Assembly: GCF_000826145.2 (NCBI RefSeq)
Contig: NZ_LN651337.1
Span: 1,437,945 to 1,501,944 of the forward strand
Source: Sporosarcina koreensis
GTDB lineage: Bacteria > Bacillota > Bacilli > Bacillales_A > Planococcaceae
Direction: 5' to 3'
Length of the DNA: 64,000 nt
The notes below the pieces were generated by a model that was not told the DNA's origin, did not search any database, and saw only the letters and a list, made by a program, of their open reading frames with translations. A program made the translations under genes and the position numbers. This document shows positions 8,982 through 18,251 of this stretch, one piece after another. Each line of letters opens with the position of its first letter. Within the stretch, counting starts at the first letter, position 1.

Positions 8982-9716
8982 TTGAAGACTTGTCCGGTTT
9001 GCAGCCATGCGCAGCTTGAAGGGAACTTCTGCGGGGAATGCGGGACATCTTATTCATCTGCACGGAAACGGGCAGAAACCGTCGTCGAAAATCCATCAGC
9101 TTCCAACGGGACCTGGGGGGACTTCGGCAAAGAGGTGCAGTCCTTCTTCCGGTTTGTCGTCAGTCAGGCAAAAGCGCCGTCCTCCCATATCCACACACCG
9201 GAGAGCAGTTTTCCGTACAGCGTGATGAGTATTTTGCTGTACGTCTTTCTGGCCGCCACCTCTTTCTATTCACTCTACGCTGCACAGCTGCTCGCCCCTG
9301 CCTGGCTGTCCATCCTGCTGAAAGGCAGTCTGCTGCTCCTCCTGTTTCTCTCCATCAATCTGGCAGCCATCAAAGCAACCGCCATGACGTTCTCCGTTAC
9401 GCAGCCGCTCCCCGAACTGATCCGGAAACTCGGCGGCTTTTTTGCAGTGCCGATCATCCTTTCATCAGCCTCTCTGCTCCTTACATTCCTCGATGCCCAC
9501 TCGCTCGCGGTGATCCTGCTTTCCGTAAGTGCTGCTGTCGCTTTCATTCTCGTCCCTCTGTACGTCACGCTGACGATGCTCTCTGATTTTCCCGATACGA
9601 TCGACGGGTTCAATGGCCTCCTGTTCTACGCTTCCTGCACGATCGTCGGTGTGATCGTTCTGCTGGTGCTCATCGCCGACACCGCAATCGGCGGAATGCT
9701 GGGTGTCTTCCGCTGA
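8982..9716 (+). CDS. Zinc-ribbon polytopic membrane protein of unknown function
   Basis: A 244-residue protein with an N-terminal zinc ribbon made of two cysteine pairs (CPVC near residue 4 and CGECG near residue 17). A 50-residue linker and five hydrophobic segments follow, roughly residues 75-100, 102-128, 145-165, 168-192 and 210-238. The preferred start is TTG 8982, because AGGAG lies 7 bp upstream and the ribbon is then N-terminal; the longer upstream reading lacks support. The gene stands alone between the permease remnant and catalase. I recognise no specific family beyond the widespread zinc-ribbon membrane proteins of Bacillales and assign no function. Confidence 0.78.
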   Translation: MKTCPVCSHAQLEGNFCGECGTSYSSARKRAETVVENPSASNGTWGDFGKEVQSFFRFVVSQAKAPSSHIHTPESSFPYSVMSILLYVFLAATSFYSLYAAQLLAPAWLSILLKGSLLLLLFLSINLAAIKATAMTFSVTQPLPELIRKLGGFFAVPIILSSASLLLTFLDAHSLAVILLSVSAAVAFILVPLYVTLTMLSDFPDTIDGFNGLLFYASCTIVGVIVLLVLIADTAIGGMLGVFR

Positions 9717-9856
9717 CGCGGCACGCAGGAATTTCGATCCCGTCCGGCGGCCTTGCGCAGCCAATACGCAGTAACGGGCTCGTTCCGGCTTATATATCCG
9801 AATAAGCTGCTTCCGCGGAGCATACATTGGAACATTGATACAGAAGAGGTGATGGG

Positions 9857-11914
9857 ATGGATAAAGAAGAACACCGGCGGCCGCAAGATGAAAAGAGCGA
9901 ACAGCTCGAACAGTACCGGGAGACGAATACGGGTCCCGGTCAGGAGATGACGAGCGATACGGGTTTCAAAGTATCGAATGATCAGCGGTCATTGCGTGCA
10001 GGCAAACGGGGACCGACCTTGCTGAATGACATCCACTTCTACCGCAAGCAATCCAGTTTCAACCGTGAGCGGATTCCGGAGAAAGTCGTACACGCCCGGG
10101 GATTCGGGCTTTACGGCGACTTCGAGCTGTATAAATCGATGAAACAGCACACGGTGGCGAAGTTCCTGCAGACACCCGGGACGAAGACACCTGTATTTTG
10201 CCGATTTTCGAATTTCGTCGGCAGCAAAGGATCCAAAGATACTGCAGTCGACATCCGCGGGTTTGCGGTGAAGTTTTATACGGAAGAAGGGAATTACGAT
10301 ATGCTTTCCCTCCAATTCCCCGTCTTCCTATTGGCGGATGCCATGAAATTCAGGGACGTGACGCATTCCGTAAAGCCGAATCCGATTACCGACATCCCCC
10401 AGGCGACTGTGGCGCATGATAGTTTCTGGGATTATGTCGTCAGCAACCAGGAAACCGCGCATATGGTCATGTGGCTCATGTCGTTCCGCGGCCGGCCGCG
10501 AAGCTGGCGCATGATGGCCGGCTGGCCGATCAATACATTCCGGTTTGTGAACGAAAACGGGAAGACCATCTTCGTCCGATTTACATGGCGTCCGGTTCTT
10601 GGCGTGCATTCATTACTTCTGGATGAGGCGAATGTGATAGGAGGAGTCGATCCGGATTTCCACCGGCGGGATATTGTGGAAGCTGTCGAAAAAGGCGCGT
10701 ATCCGGAGTATGAATTGGGTGTCCAGCTGATAGAGACAGAGAAGGAATTCGATTATGATTTTGATATTCTCGATGATACGAAATTATGGCCGGAAGAAGT
10801 CATCCCGGTAGAATACATCGGCAAAATGACACTGAATCGGCAGGTCGACAACTTCTTCGCGGAAGAAGAGCAGTCGTCCTTCGATCCGGCGACATTGGTA
10901 CCCGGTATTGAATTCACGAATGATCCGGTGCTGCAAGGCCGTTCGTTCGCCTATCGCGACACCGATTACCACCGTCTCGGCACTGCTAACCTCAATCAGA
11001 TCCCGGTCAACAAACCTGTGTCTGAGGTGAACACAAACCAGCGGGACAGCTACTCGAAATACCGGATTGATACGGATGCGGTCACGTACCACAATAATAA
11101 GCTTGCGGGCAATACGCCTGCTGAAGTTCCTTTCTCGGAAGGGGGGTACGCCCACACGGCACAGCCGGTTGAGGGCCACCTGACCCGGGATTTCCCGAGC
11201 GAATCATTTGAGGACTTTTTCTCACAGGCCCGCCTGTTCTGGAACAGTCTCACGAAGGTCGAACAGCAGGATATGACCGACACATTCATCTACCACCTGG
11301 AGTACGTGAAGAGCAAGGAAATCCGTCAGAAGAACGTGGAGATGTGGGCACGTGTCGATTACGGTATGGCCTGCGTCATCGCCGATCATATCGGCGTGGA
11401 TCGTCCGAAAACGAAGCAGGTCAACATCACTAAAAGTTCTCCCGCCCTCAGCCAGGCGAACACCCCGCACTATGCCTATACACAGAAAGTCGCTGTACTG
11501 ATCGGCAATGGGTTCAATGCGGCTGAAGTAAAGCAGACGCTGAAAGCATTCGACCAGTACGGCGTCTTCTATGATATCGTCAGTGACCGTTTGGGCAAAG
11601 TGACCGCAGCAGACGGCACAAAGCTGAAGGTCGATCAAACCTTCAAGAATAAGTACCCCGTCCTGTATGATGCGAGCTATGTCGTCGGCGGCAATACAGC
11701 CGGTCAAGTCAAATTCGATCAGGGCGTTTCCGACTTCGTGCAGGAACATTACAAACACTATAAGCCGATCGGCGTGGCCGCCACCGGCCAGAATTACATT
11801 CAGACAACCCCGGCGAACAACCTCGACGGCGTCGTGTTCGCTTCCAATCAAGGAGACTTCACCGTCCGCTTCGTGAATGCTATCGCCCAGCACCGGTTCT
11901 GGGATCGTACGTGA
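9857..11914 (+). CDS. katE: Large-subunit catalase (clade 2, KatE/HPII type)
   Basis: A 685-residue haem catalase converting hydrogen peroxide to water and oxygen in the cytoplasm. After an N-terminal arm, the distal histidine sits in RIPEKVVHARG. The haem-facing FCRFSNFVG and the proximal tyrosine motif RSFAYRDTDYHRLG are intact. The last roughly 150 residues (from KVAVLIGNGFNAAEV) are the flavodoxin/GATase-like domain that distinguishes large-subunit from small-subunit catalases. The length matches Bacillus subtilis KatE, which belongs to the SigB general stress regulon. I could not find a convincing SigB promoter here. GAGGTGATGGG precedes the ATG. Confidence 0.94.
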   Translation: MDKEEHRRPQDEKSEQLEQYRETNTGPGQEMTSDTGFKVSNDQRSLRAGKRGPTLLNDIHFYRKQSSFNRERIPEKVVHARGFGLYGDFELYKSMKQHTVAKFLQTPGTKTPVFCRFSNFVGSKGSKDTAVDIRGFAVKFYTEEGNYDMLSLQFPVFLLADAMKFRDVTHSVKPNPITDIPQATVAHDSFWDYVVSNQETAHMVMWLMSFRGRPRSWRMMAGWPINTFRFVNENGKTIFVRFTWRPVLGVHSLLLDEANVIGGVDPDFHRRDIVEAVEKGAYPEYELGVQLIETEKEFDYDFDILDDTKLWPEEVIPVEYIGKMTLNRQVDNFFAEEEQSSFDPATLVPGIEFTNDPVLQGRSFAYRDTDYHRLGTANLNQIPVNKPVSEVNTNQRDSYSKYRIDTDAVTYHNNKLAGNTPAEVPFSEGGYAHTAQPVEGHLTRDFPSESFEDFFSQARLFWNSLTKVEQQDMTDTFIYHLEYVKSKEIRQKNVEMWARVDYGMACVIADHIGVDRPKTKQVNITKSSPALSQANTPHYAYTQKVAVLIGNGFNAAEVKQTLKAFDQYGVFYDIVSDRLGKVTAADGTKLKVDQTFKNKYPVLYDASYVVGGNTAGQVKFDQGVSDFVQEHYKHYKPIGVAATGQNYIQTTPANNLDGVVFASNQGDFTVRFVNAIAQHRFWDRT

Positions 11915-11933
11915 AGGAATAATTTGATGACAT

Positions 11934-11972
11934 ACAGCGGCCCCTCTCTGCGAAGAGGGGCCGCTGTGCTTT
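11934..11972 (+). terminator. Terminator of katE
   Basis: ACAGCGGCCCCTCT...AGAGGGGCCGCTGT, a 14-bp stem with a short loop, followed by GCTTTT. Confidence 0.9.
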
Positions 11973-12018
11973 TGCCCACACACGGATGAGAGTGTATATA
12001 CACACAGCCTGGCTGATG

Positions 12019-12366
12019 CGAGTTGTGCCCGAATGCCGATAAGTTCGGCGAAATGTCCGATACTCCCGGCGAAATGTCCGATACTTCGCATGAAGTGTCC
12101 GATAACTCCTGCCAAGTGTCCGATACTCCCCCTGATTTGTCCGATATCCCCGCGCGGGCATCTGACTTGTCCCTCTGCTCGCGCCATGACGGCAGCTATG
12201 CATCAGTCCGCAGCCGCGACCGTGACGGTCCCGCAGAAAACGAGCACCGCGAGCACCATCCAGGCCCTTGAATTGTGCCCGGATGCCGATAAATTTCGCG
12301 AAGTGTCCGATATGCCCGGCGAAAAGTCCGATACTTTGCGTGAAGTGTCCGATACTCCCCCTGTAT
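12019..12366 (+). repeat. Family A double array, locus 3 (forward, 6 + 4 units with linker)
   Basis: First array: cores at 12035 (head), 12056, 12077, 12098, 12119 and 12140; a decayed further unit is visible at 12161. Linker: about 145 bp from the last core to the next head, containing GCAGAAAACGAG and GAGCACCATCCAGGCCC directly before GAATTGTG. Second array: cores at 12285 (head), 12306, 12327 and 12348. This is the only double locus in forward direction. It lies between the convergent ends of katE and a GNAT gene. Confidence 0.95.
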
Positions 12367-12402
12367 AGAATCCGGAACTTCCAACTGGTGTGAACCGAAA
12401 GA

Positions 12403-12437
12403 CGAAAGCCCGGATCCATTTTCAGGATCCGGGCTTT
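12403..12437. terminator. Bidirectional-looking terminator between family A locus 3 and the GNAT gene
   Basis: GAAAGCCCGGATCC...GGATCCGGGCTTTC with a 7-base loop. T-runs exist on the side reading from the GNAT gene; it could serve either direction. Confidence 0.8.
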
Positions 12438-12479
12438 CTCACATTGGAGATCAGCTCTGTTCAGTTGTCCTTCACCGTC

Positions 12480-12959
12480 TCATTTCAAGTCTTTCATATA
12501 CCAAGCATCCATCGCGCCGTGCTCCGACCCGTCGAGCGGTCGCTCCAATTTTCGGAATCCGAGCTTTCCATACAGCCGGTTCGCGGTTGCAAGTTTCACG
12601 GATGTCTCCAGATAGCATGACGTATAATGCCGACCGGCAAACGCCAAAGCTTCCGCCATCAGCTCCCCTGACAGCCCGCGCCCCCGTGCTTCCGGCGCGA
12701 CATACAGCTTCTGCAGTTCGCAGATCCCCTGTGCTTCATCGAACGGTCCGATTCCGACACCGCCGAGCACACGATCGTCCTCGTCCGCTGCCACCCAGTA
12801 GGCAGCTTCCGGAATACCGGCATAGTGGCCATACAGATCACCGAGCTGCGGATCCGTATAAGCGGTCCCCGGTATGTCGAGACCGACCGCTTCGAGCGAT
12901 TGCTTGATGATCCGCTCCATTACCGCGTTGTCTTTCTGTTCGATTGGACGGATCGTCAT
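12480..12959 (-). CDS. GNAT family N-acetyltransferase
   Basis: A 159-residue acetyl-CoA-dependent acetyltransferase, cytoplasmic. It begins with the usual strand (MTIRPIEQKDN). The central strand and pantetheine-binding loop contain LQKLYVAPEARGRGLSGELM, the Q/RxxGxG/A-type motif. The C-terminus ends with the typical RLYGKLGFRKLE block. The resemblance is to small-molecule or amino-acid GNATs rather than ribosomal-protein ones. The substrate is unknown. It is monocistronic between a repeat locus and the family B array. Confidence 0.88.
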   Translation of the reverse strand: MTIRPIEQKDNAVMERIIKQSLEAVGLDIPGTAYTDPQLGDLYGHYAGIPEAAYWVAADEDDRVLGGVGIGPFDEAQGICELQKLYVAPEARGRGLSGELMAEALAFAGRHYTSCYLETSVKLATANRLYGKLGFRKLERPLDGSEHGAMDAWYMKDLK

Positions 12960-13100
12960 CGTCCTCAGCCCCTTTCAACTCTCCAGTGTTCCTAAACATC
13001 TAAGTTATCTCCAGTCTACCATCGTTTCCGACACAGAAGGAGAACAATCTTGCCCGGCATCGACGGCAATTCCATAGGCTGCAGCTCTTCAATGATGAAA

Positions 13101-13267
13101 AATGATCATAAAACCTGGATTTTGCTCATAAATCTTCAAAAGTGATCATAAATCTCTGGTTCCGCTCATAAAGTCAGCAAAGTGATCATAAATCCCGGAA
13201 AGTGATCATAAAACCGATTTTGCGCTCATAAACGCCAGAAAGTGATCTTAACTTCACAAATGCGCTC
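13101..13267 (+). repeat. Family B array: TCATAAA every 20 bp, 9 units
   Basis: The heptamer TCATAAA (decayed to TCTTAAC and TCTGTAT in the last two units) starts at 13106, 13126, 13146, 13166, 13186, 13206, 13226, 13246 and 13266, exactly 20 bp apart. The base pair before it is either GA or GC (GTGATCATAAA versus GCGCTCATAAA), in the order GA, GC, GA, GC, GA, GA, GC, GA, GC. The 11 remaining bases vary. It lies upstream of the GNAT gene and past the end of a catalase gene. The rest of the 12960-13393 interval shows nothing else I can name. Confidence 0.93.
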
Positions 13268-13393
13268 TGTATGCCTGCCCCTTAACCGCGGACGCGTACG
13301 GATGGCATGCCTGCGACCCCCGTCGTGCCGCGATGAATGCCCTTCACCAGCCATCCCTCAGAAGACCAACCAGGAATTCAGCCCCTGACGCAC

Positions 13394-13433
13394 CAAAAAC
13401 CCCCTGATCCACTACCGGTCAGAGGGCTCTTCG
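13394..13433 (-). terminator. Terminator of the second catalase gene
   Basis: On the minus strand CCCTCTGACC pairs with GGATCAGGGGG (one G-U and one mismatch), followed by TTTTTGG. Confidence 0.75.
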
Positions 13434-13449
13434 TTCAGCTATGCATCAA

Positions 13450-15099
13450 TCAATACGGATCGGCGTCTTTGCCTTTCTCGACGGCGTCTTCTGCCGCTTC
13501 CTGCATCTTCGGTGTGCCGAATCCGAATTTGGATTTGCCGGATTCGCGGCCCGGCACTTGTCCTGCTGTATCCATGTTCTTCATTTCATCCATCTTCTTC
13601 TGGATGCCTTCCTTCACGAGACGGCCATAGTCTTTGTCCGCCTGCGTGAAGTGCTCGATCATCGCTTCCTGGATGCGGCTGTCACATTGCGCCAGCGCAT
13701 CGGACAGGTTCTTGATGAGCTCCTCGCGCTCCCAGTCTTCGAACATGCGGAACGTCTCGCCGGCCTGGCCATAGTTGTTCGGCCGGTCGATCGGGGCGCT
13801 CATCGCTGCTGCATTGAATGTCGGGCGGTGCGGCGGCCGTTCTGCGCCGTCCGCTTCCTGCAGGCCGCCCAGCATGGACGGTTCGTAGTTGATGTGCGGG
13901 TTGCCGCCGGATTCGTTCGGATCCCGGTGATCCATCTGACCGCGCTGCTGGTTCGTCCGCACGTGTGTTTTCGGTGCGTTCGCCGGCAGCTGCAGATAGT
14001 TCGAGCCGACACGGTAACGCTGCGTATCGGAGTACGAGAATGTCCGCCCCTGGAGCATCTTGTCATCCGAGAAGTCCATCCCGTCGACGAGGACGCCTGT
14101 CCCGAATGCCGCCTGCTCGATTTCTGTATGGAAATCTTTCGGATTCCGGTCGAGCACCATCCGGCCGACCGGCAGCCATGGGAATTTATCCTCCGGCCAC
14201 AGCTTCGTGTCATCGAGCGGATCAAAGTCGAGCTCCTCATGATAGTCGTCCTCCATGATCTGGACGAACAGTTCCCACTCCGGATAGTCGCCGCGCTCGA
14301 TCGCTTCATACAGGTCTTCCGTCGCGTGGCCGACCGATTTCGCCTGGATGGCGTCGGCGTCTTCCTGCGTCAGGTTGCGGATGCCTTCCTTCGGCTCCCA
14401 GTGATATTTCACAAGAACCGCTTCGCCTTTGTCATTGACCCACTTGTACGTGTTGACGCCGGAGCCCTGCATATGGCGGTACGTCGCCGGAATGCCCCAT
14501 GGGGAGAACAGGAAGGTGATCATGTGTGTCGCTTCCGGCGAACGCGATACGAAGTCGAACATCCGCTGCGGATTCGGCACGTTCGACGCCGGGTCCGCTT
14601 TGAACGCATGTATCATATCCGGAAACTTCATCGCATCGCGGATGAAGAAAATCTTCAAGTTGTTGCCGACCAGATCCCAGTTTCCGTCTTCCGTGTACAT
14701 CTTGACCGCGAAACCGCGCGGATCGCGTGCCGTCTCCGGAGAATCCTTCGCGCCGCCTACTGTCGAGAACCGCACGAGGACCGGTGTCCGTTTACCGGCT
14801 CCGGAAAACACTTTCGCCCGTGTGTATTTCTCGACCGGCTCATCGCCGACCTTGCCATAGGTCTCGAAATAACCATGCGCGCCCGACCCGCGGGCGTGGA
14901 CGACGCGCTCCGGAATCTCCTCCCGGTCGAAATGCGAGATCTTTTCAATGAAATGATAGTTCTCAAGCGTCGCCGGTCCACGGTCGCCGATCGTCCGGAT
15001 GTTCTGGTTGTCCTTCACCGGATGCCCCTGCCGCGTCGTCAAGGTTTCCCGCTGTCCGTCGTCATTCGTCTGTTTGTCCTTGTTCTGTTCGTTATCCAA
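13450..15099 (-). CDS. Catalase (small-subunit type, about 550 residues)
   Basis: A 549-residue haem catalase, the second in the window. Distal histidine region [17 protein letters not shown]; FxRFSTVGG block ([30 protein letters not shown]); proximal tyrosine motif [15 protein letters not shown]. It lacks the C-terminal flavodoxin-like domain of katE but has a longer C-terminal tail than the 480-residue vegetative catalases, ending in a charged, Gly/Lys-rich stretch. In length it resembles spore catalase KatX, but I would not assign the symbol. It is transcribed leftward, away from a palindrome resembling a peroxide-responsive operator. Confidence 0.93.
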   Translation of the reverse strand: MDNEQNKDKQTNDDGQRETLTTRQGHPVKDNQNIRTIGDRGPATLENYHFIEKISHFDREEIPERVVHARGSGAHGYFETYGKVGDEPVEKYTRAKVFSGAGKRTPVLVRFSTVGGAKDSPETARDPRGFAVKMYTEDGNWDLVGNNLKIFFIRDAMKFPDMIHAFKADPASNVPNPQRMFDFVSRSPEATHMITFLFSPWGIPATYRHMQGSGVNTYKWVNDKGEAVLVKYHWEPKEGIRNLTQEDADAIQAKSVGHATEDLYEAIERGDYPEWELFVQIMEDDYHEELDFDPLDDTKLWPEDKFPWLPVGRMVLDRNPKDFHTEIEQAAFGTGVLVDGMDFSDDKMLQGRTFSYSDTQRYRVGSNYLQLPANAPKTHVRTNQQRGQMDHRDPNESGGNPHINYEPSMLGGLQEADGAERPPHRPTFNAAAMSAPIDRPNNYGQAGETFRMFEDWEREELIKNLSDALAQCDSRIQEAMIEHFTQADKDYGRLVKEGIQKKMDEMKNMDTAGQVPGRESGKSKFGFGTPKMQEAAEDAVEKGKDADPY

Positions 15100-15175
15100 T
15101 CCGAATACCCCCCAGCAAGATTGTAGGAAAGTGAAATTTCCTCATACTGGTCACAGTGTACCCCGGTCTCCTACA

Positions 15176-15195
15176 TTACAAACATTCTAATGTAA
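15176..15195. promoter_or_regulatory. Palindrome upstream of the catalase gene, possibly a PerR/Fur-type operator
   Basis: ACATTCTAATGT at 15182-15193 is a perfect dyad, and outer TTACA/TGTAA arms extend it. It lies about 85 bp upstream of the catalase start in an AT-rich patch. Catalase genes of Bacillus are often under PerR (box TTATAATNATTATAA), but the match here is only partial. Confidence 0.35.
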
Positions 15196-15297
15196 ATACT
15201 AATAGCAATTCGGATAACCGAACAAGAGCCATTCGTTATTCCGACTGTCCAGGTGCATCAGATACCGGTATAGTGAAGCTGGAGCGAGGTGAAACAA

Positions 15298-15666
15298 TTG
15301 GAGCATTCATTCAAAGGGATCGACCACGTGCAGATCGCAGCACCCCCGGGTTCCGAGGAACAGGCCCGCGCTTTCTACGGGCACCTGCTCGGCATGCCGG
15401 AAATCGAAAAACCGGAAAACCTGAAATCACGGGGCGGCTGCTGGTTCTCCTGCGGCAGCCAGGAAGTCCATATCGGCATCCAGCCCGATTTCCAGGCAGC
15501 CAAAAAAGCGCATTCCGGATTCACCGTACATGCGCTTGAGTCCCTGCGGCAGTCACTGCAGGAAGCCGGCTATGAAATTTCCGAAGAACCGCCGATTGAT
15601 GGCCGTAAGCGTTTTTTCACACACGACCCGTTCGGCAACCGGATCGAATTCCTGGAGTTCGACTGA
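15298..15666 (+). CDS. VOC-family (glyoxalase/bleomycin resistance fold) protein
   Basis: About 122 residues forming one vicinal-oxygen-chelate unit pair. A metal-binding histidine is in GIDHVQIAAPPG, a second in VHIGIQ, and a glutamate in DPFGNRIEFLEF near the end. Such proteins are metal-dependent lyases, isomerases, dioxygenases or binding proteins. The substrate is not readable. I prefer TTG 15298, because GAGGTG lies 7-8 bp upstream; GTG 15289 is in frame but its only Shine-Dalgarno is at short spacing. It is divergent from the catalase and convergent with the coiled-coil gene. Confidence 0.85.
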   Translation: MEHSFKGIDHVQIAAPPGSEEQARAFYGHLLGMPEIEKPENLKSRGGCWFSCGSQEVHIGIQPDFQAAKKAHSGFTVHALESLRQSLQEAGYEISEEPPIDGRKRFFTHDPFGNRIEFLEFD

Positions 15667-15677
15667 CCCGGACATCA

Positions 15678-16628
15678 TCAAGACAGCAAAATACGTTTCT
15701 CATCGGCATCCAGGCGGACCAATTCCGCTTCGGATGCTTCTTTCTTGTGTCTGAGCCGCGACTGCACCTGCCGCACATCCTGCAACACATCATTCAGCTT
15801 CTGCTTCCCTTCCGTAATCCGGGAATGGACGGCAAAATCCGAGAAAATGTTATCGAAGAACAGATCGGTGAACGTGAAGATGTCGTTGCGGTTCACCTGG
15901 AACGAGGCGGTCGCCGCTTCCTGGACGTCCATCAGCTCCGTTTCATAATGACGGAGCGCCCGCTGCGCCTGGTGGACGAGATCGTCGGAACTATTCACTT
16001 CGGAGTATTTCAGAGCCGACACAAGCAGTCCGCCTCCGAGGAATGTATCCCACATCGACAGCCCTTCCGCATTGCTCAGCTTGTCGATCGCCCGGTCGAG
16101 CGCGCGTTCCGCCTTCTCCCCCGCTTCAAGCGCCTCATCGAGTTCCCGCATCATCGAACGGATGCGCACGCGGTCATCTGCGATCTTTTGCAGTGTCGCC
16201 TGGGACGTCTCGTCATTCATCCGTATCCATAATTCCTTTTCCTCGATGAATGCCTCCCACTCTTCTTCCAAATAAACGTACTCCGGATTGGCAGCGGTCT
16301 TTTTGAGCACCGACACCTCGTATTCGAGATCTTCCACGTGTTTGACCGATTCATTGTAGGCGACTTCCGCCGCAGCCGCTTCCGAAATCTCCTTTTCCAT
16401 CCGTGTATCGAGCGAGCCGGTCCACTCCTTCAGTTTATTCAGGAAGGAGAACTTGCCAAGGTCCATCACGTCTTTCTGCTCTTTCGTCAGCGCCCGCTCG
16501 AGCCGCCTGTTCTCCGATTCCGCTTCACTGAGCTGTTTCTGAGCGTCCTCCAGACGGCGGCAGACCCGCGCGTATTCATTCCGTTTCATCGTCAGCGCCA
16601 TCTGACGCTCCTGCATCGTTTGGTTCAT
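15678..16628 (-). CDS. Coiled-coil protein of unknown function
   Basis: A 316-residue soluble protein without signal peptide or membrane segment. Residues 1-90 and 120-200 are strongly heptad-like and charged. A Gly/hydrophobic loop (WDTFLGGGLLVSALKYSEV, about 205-225) interrupts them before further helices and a final basic coiled coil. It is the third gene of the plsY / GNAT-aminotransferase operon, 15 bp after the preceding stop, so a shared role at or near the membrane is plausible. I do not recognise a family. Confidence 0.75.
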   Translation of the reverse strand: MNQTMQERQMALTMKRNEYARVCRRLEDAQKQLSEAESENRRLERALTKEQKDVMDLGKFSFLNKLKEWTGSLDTRMEKEISEAAAAEVAYNESVKHVEDLEYEVSVLKKTAANPEYVYLEEEWEAFIEEKELWIRMNDETSQATLQKIADDRVRIRSMMRELDEALEAGEKAERALDRAIDKLSNAEGLSMWDTFLGGGLLVSALKYSEVNSSDDLVHQAQRALRHYETELMDVQEAATASFQVNRNDIFTFTDLFFDNIFSDFAVHSRITEGKQKLNDVLQDVRQVQSRLRHKKEASEAELVRLDADEKRILLS

Positions 16629-16643
16629 CCGAGCCGCCCCCTT

Positions 16644-18251
16644 TCAGTACTCATACGGAGCAGCCGGCGATAAGGTTTCACGATCGGAAAGCTTCGCAAG
16701 CACAGACAGGAACCGGTCCGTCTCCCGTTCGTCCGGACTGTTCATCACCGCAGCCTGCAGCCAGTTGCGCTCCAGGAGATAGCCACTCTCGTAATGCGTC
16801 CGGAAGCCGTTCAGGAACAGGTCATCCCCCAGACGGCATGCAGATCGCCCTTCCGGCAGGACGAACGTCAGGATTCCCGGACTCGCCGACTCTTCCGATG
16901 CCAGTACGGAAATACCGAGCGCTTCCGCCCCATTCCGCAGCCTGTCCGCTGTCCGGCGGAGCTGCCCGTAATGCCTGTCCGGATCATGGGACAGATTCCG
17001 GAGCGCCTGATCGAGCGCTGCCAGTAAGTTCGACGACTGGGTGAACGGAATCCCTCCGCACTCTTCATATAGGCCGATATCCAAGTATCGCGGCAGCCTT
17101 CGGTCAGGCTCCAGCCGCTCCTTATGGAACACGAGGGCAAGACCGGTATAGCCCGCGAGCCCTTTGCCGCTGACGGAAGATGCGAAATCGACCGTCCGGA
17201 GATCCATTGGAACCGTCCCTAATGAGCTGGCGCAGTCCACTGCGGCCTTCACTCCTGTATCGCGGCAGATCTGCGAAATCGTGTCCATATCGTTCAGCAC
17301 ACCTGTCGACGTCTCGCAGTGGACGAACCAGAGCCATTCATATGCACCGGTATCGAGCTGACGGCCGATCTCCTCCATCGGAAACGCCCGGCCATCCTCC
17401 ATTTCGAACGGATCGAAATCCAGCCCCATCCGCTCGGCATGATCCAGCAGACGGCGGCCAAACTCCCCATTGACGAGGATTAACCCCCTCCCCGCGATCC
17501 TTGACAGCTGGGCTGCGACTGCATCGTTCGCAAGCGTCCCCGTCCCCTGCATGACATGCACAAAGGCCGCCCCTGTGAGATCCGTCAGTTGCTGCTTCAC
17601 TGAGCCCAGCAAGCGGGTGAACGCCGGCGATCGGTGGGACATCGGTTCTTCCGTAAGAGCCCGCCGGACTTTCCCCGAAATTGCTGCCGGACCCGGCAGG
17701 AAATTCACCATCGGCCGAGCAAGACGGCCCACCGCACTTTCTTTATAGGATTTCCGGGACAAGATCATCGGCACGTACGTCGCCTGTTCCGGTCCGACCG
17801 GCTCGGCGAACGGCTTGAATCCGAGCCGCCTGTACAGCTTCAGTTCCCGTACCGTCCCGGAAATCACGGCGGCATCATAGCCTTTTTTCAGGCACCAGTT
17901 CACGAGGGCCTGCAGCATGCCGAAAAACGGCCGTCCTGTCCGATGGTCCGGTTCCATCGCAAGCAGCCGGATTTCGACAGGCCGTTCCGGCGGGTTCTCG
18001 AGTGACTGTTCGATCGGACCGATTTTTTTGTCCAATGAGAACGGACGGGCTTCCCGGAGTGCAAGCATACCGGCAAGCTCCCCGTCTTTCATGCACAGTA
18101 AATATGTATTCTCCTCATGGAATGGGTCGACAAGCTGGTGCTGATCATTCGGATCATGCTGCGGAATCTCCTCGACGAACGTCTTGTAATTCAGCCGGTG
18201 GATCTGCTCCGCGTCTCCCGGCAGTTGAGCCAGTCGGTAATAATACGTCAT
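16644..18251 (-). CDS. GNAT acetyltransferase fused to a class V aminotransferase
   Basis: A 535-residue natural fusion. Residues 1-170 form a GNAT-like domain (RLLAMEPDHRTGRPFFGML, then KLYRRLGFKPF). Residues from about 185 form a fold-type I PLP enzyme like alanine-glyoxylate/serine-pyruvate aminotransferases: NFLPGPAAIS, RSPAFTRLL, QGTGTLANDA, VDCASSLGTVPMDL, with the Schiff-base lysine K363 in SSVSGKGLAG. Both halves look intact. The start codon overlaps the plsY stop by 4 bp, so translation is coupled. A combined aminotransfer and acyltransfer reaction feeding the acyltransferase next door is possible but is inference only. Confidence 0.88.
   Translation of the reverse strand: MTYYYRLAQLPGDAEQIHRLNYKTFVEEIPQHDPNDQHQLVDPFHEENTYLLCMKDGELAGMLALREARPFSLDKKIGPIEQSLENPPERPVEIRLLAMEPDHRTGRPFFGMLQALVNWCLKKGYDAAVISGTVRELKLYRRLGFKPFAEPVGPEQATYVPMILSRKSYKESAVGRLARPMVNFLPGPAAISGKVRRALTEEPMSHRSPAFTRLLGSVKQQLTDLTGAAFVHVMQGTGTLANDAVAAQLSRIAGRGLILVNGEFGRRLLDHAERMGLDFDPFEMEDGRAFPMEEIGRQLDTGAYEWLWFVHCETSTGVLNDMDTISQICRDTGVKAAVDCASSLGTVPMDLRTVDFASSVSGKGLAGYTGLALVFHKERLEPDRRLPRYLDIGLYEECGGIPFTQSSNLLAALDQALRNLSHDPDRHYGQLRRTADRLRNGAEALGISVLASEESASPGILTFVLPEGRSACRLGDDLFLNGFRTHYESGYLLERNWLQAAVMNSPDERETDRFLSVLAKLSDRETLSPAAPYEY

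Noticed and set aside
9720..9856. SigB promoter before katE
   Set aside because: No GTTT...GGGTAT pair at 12-15 bp spacing is present in the upstream region; regulation by SigB cannot be claimed from sequence.
13441..15126. 561-codon plus-strand frame opposite the catalase
   Set aside because: It is an antisense shadow; the catalase on the minus strand has full family motifs.
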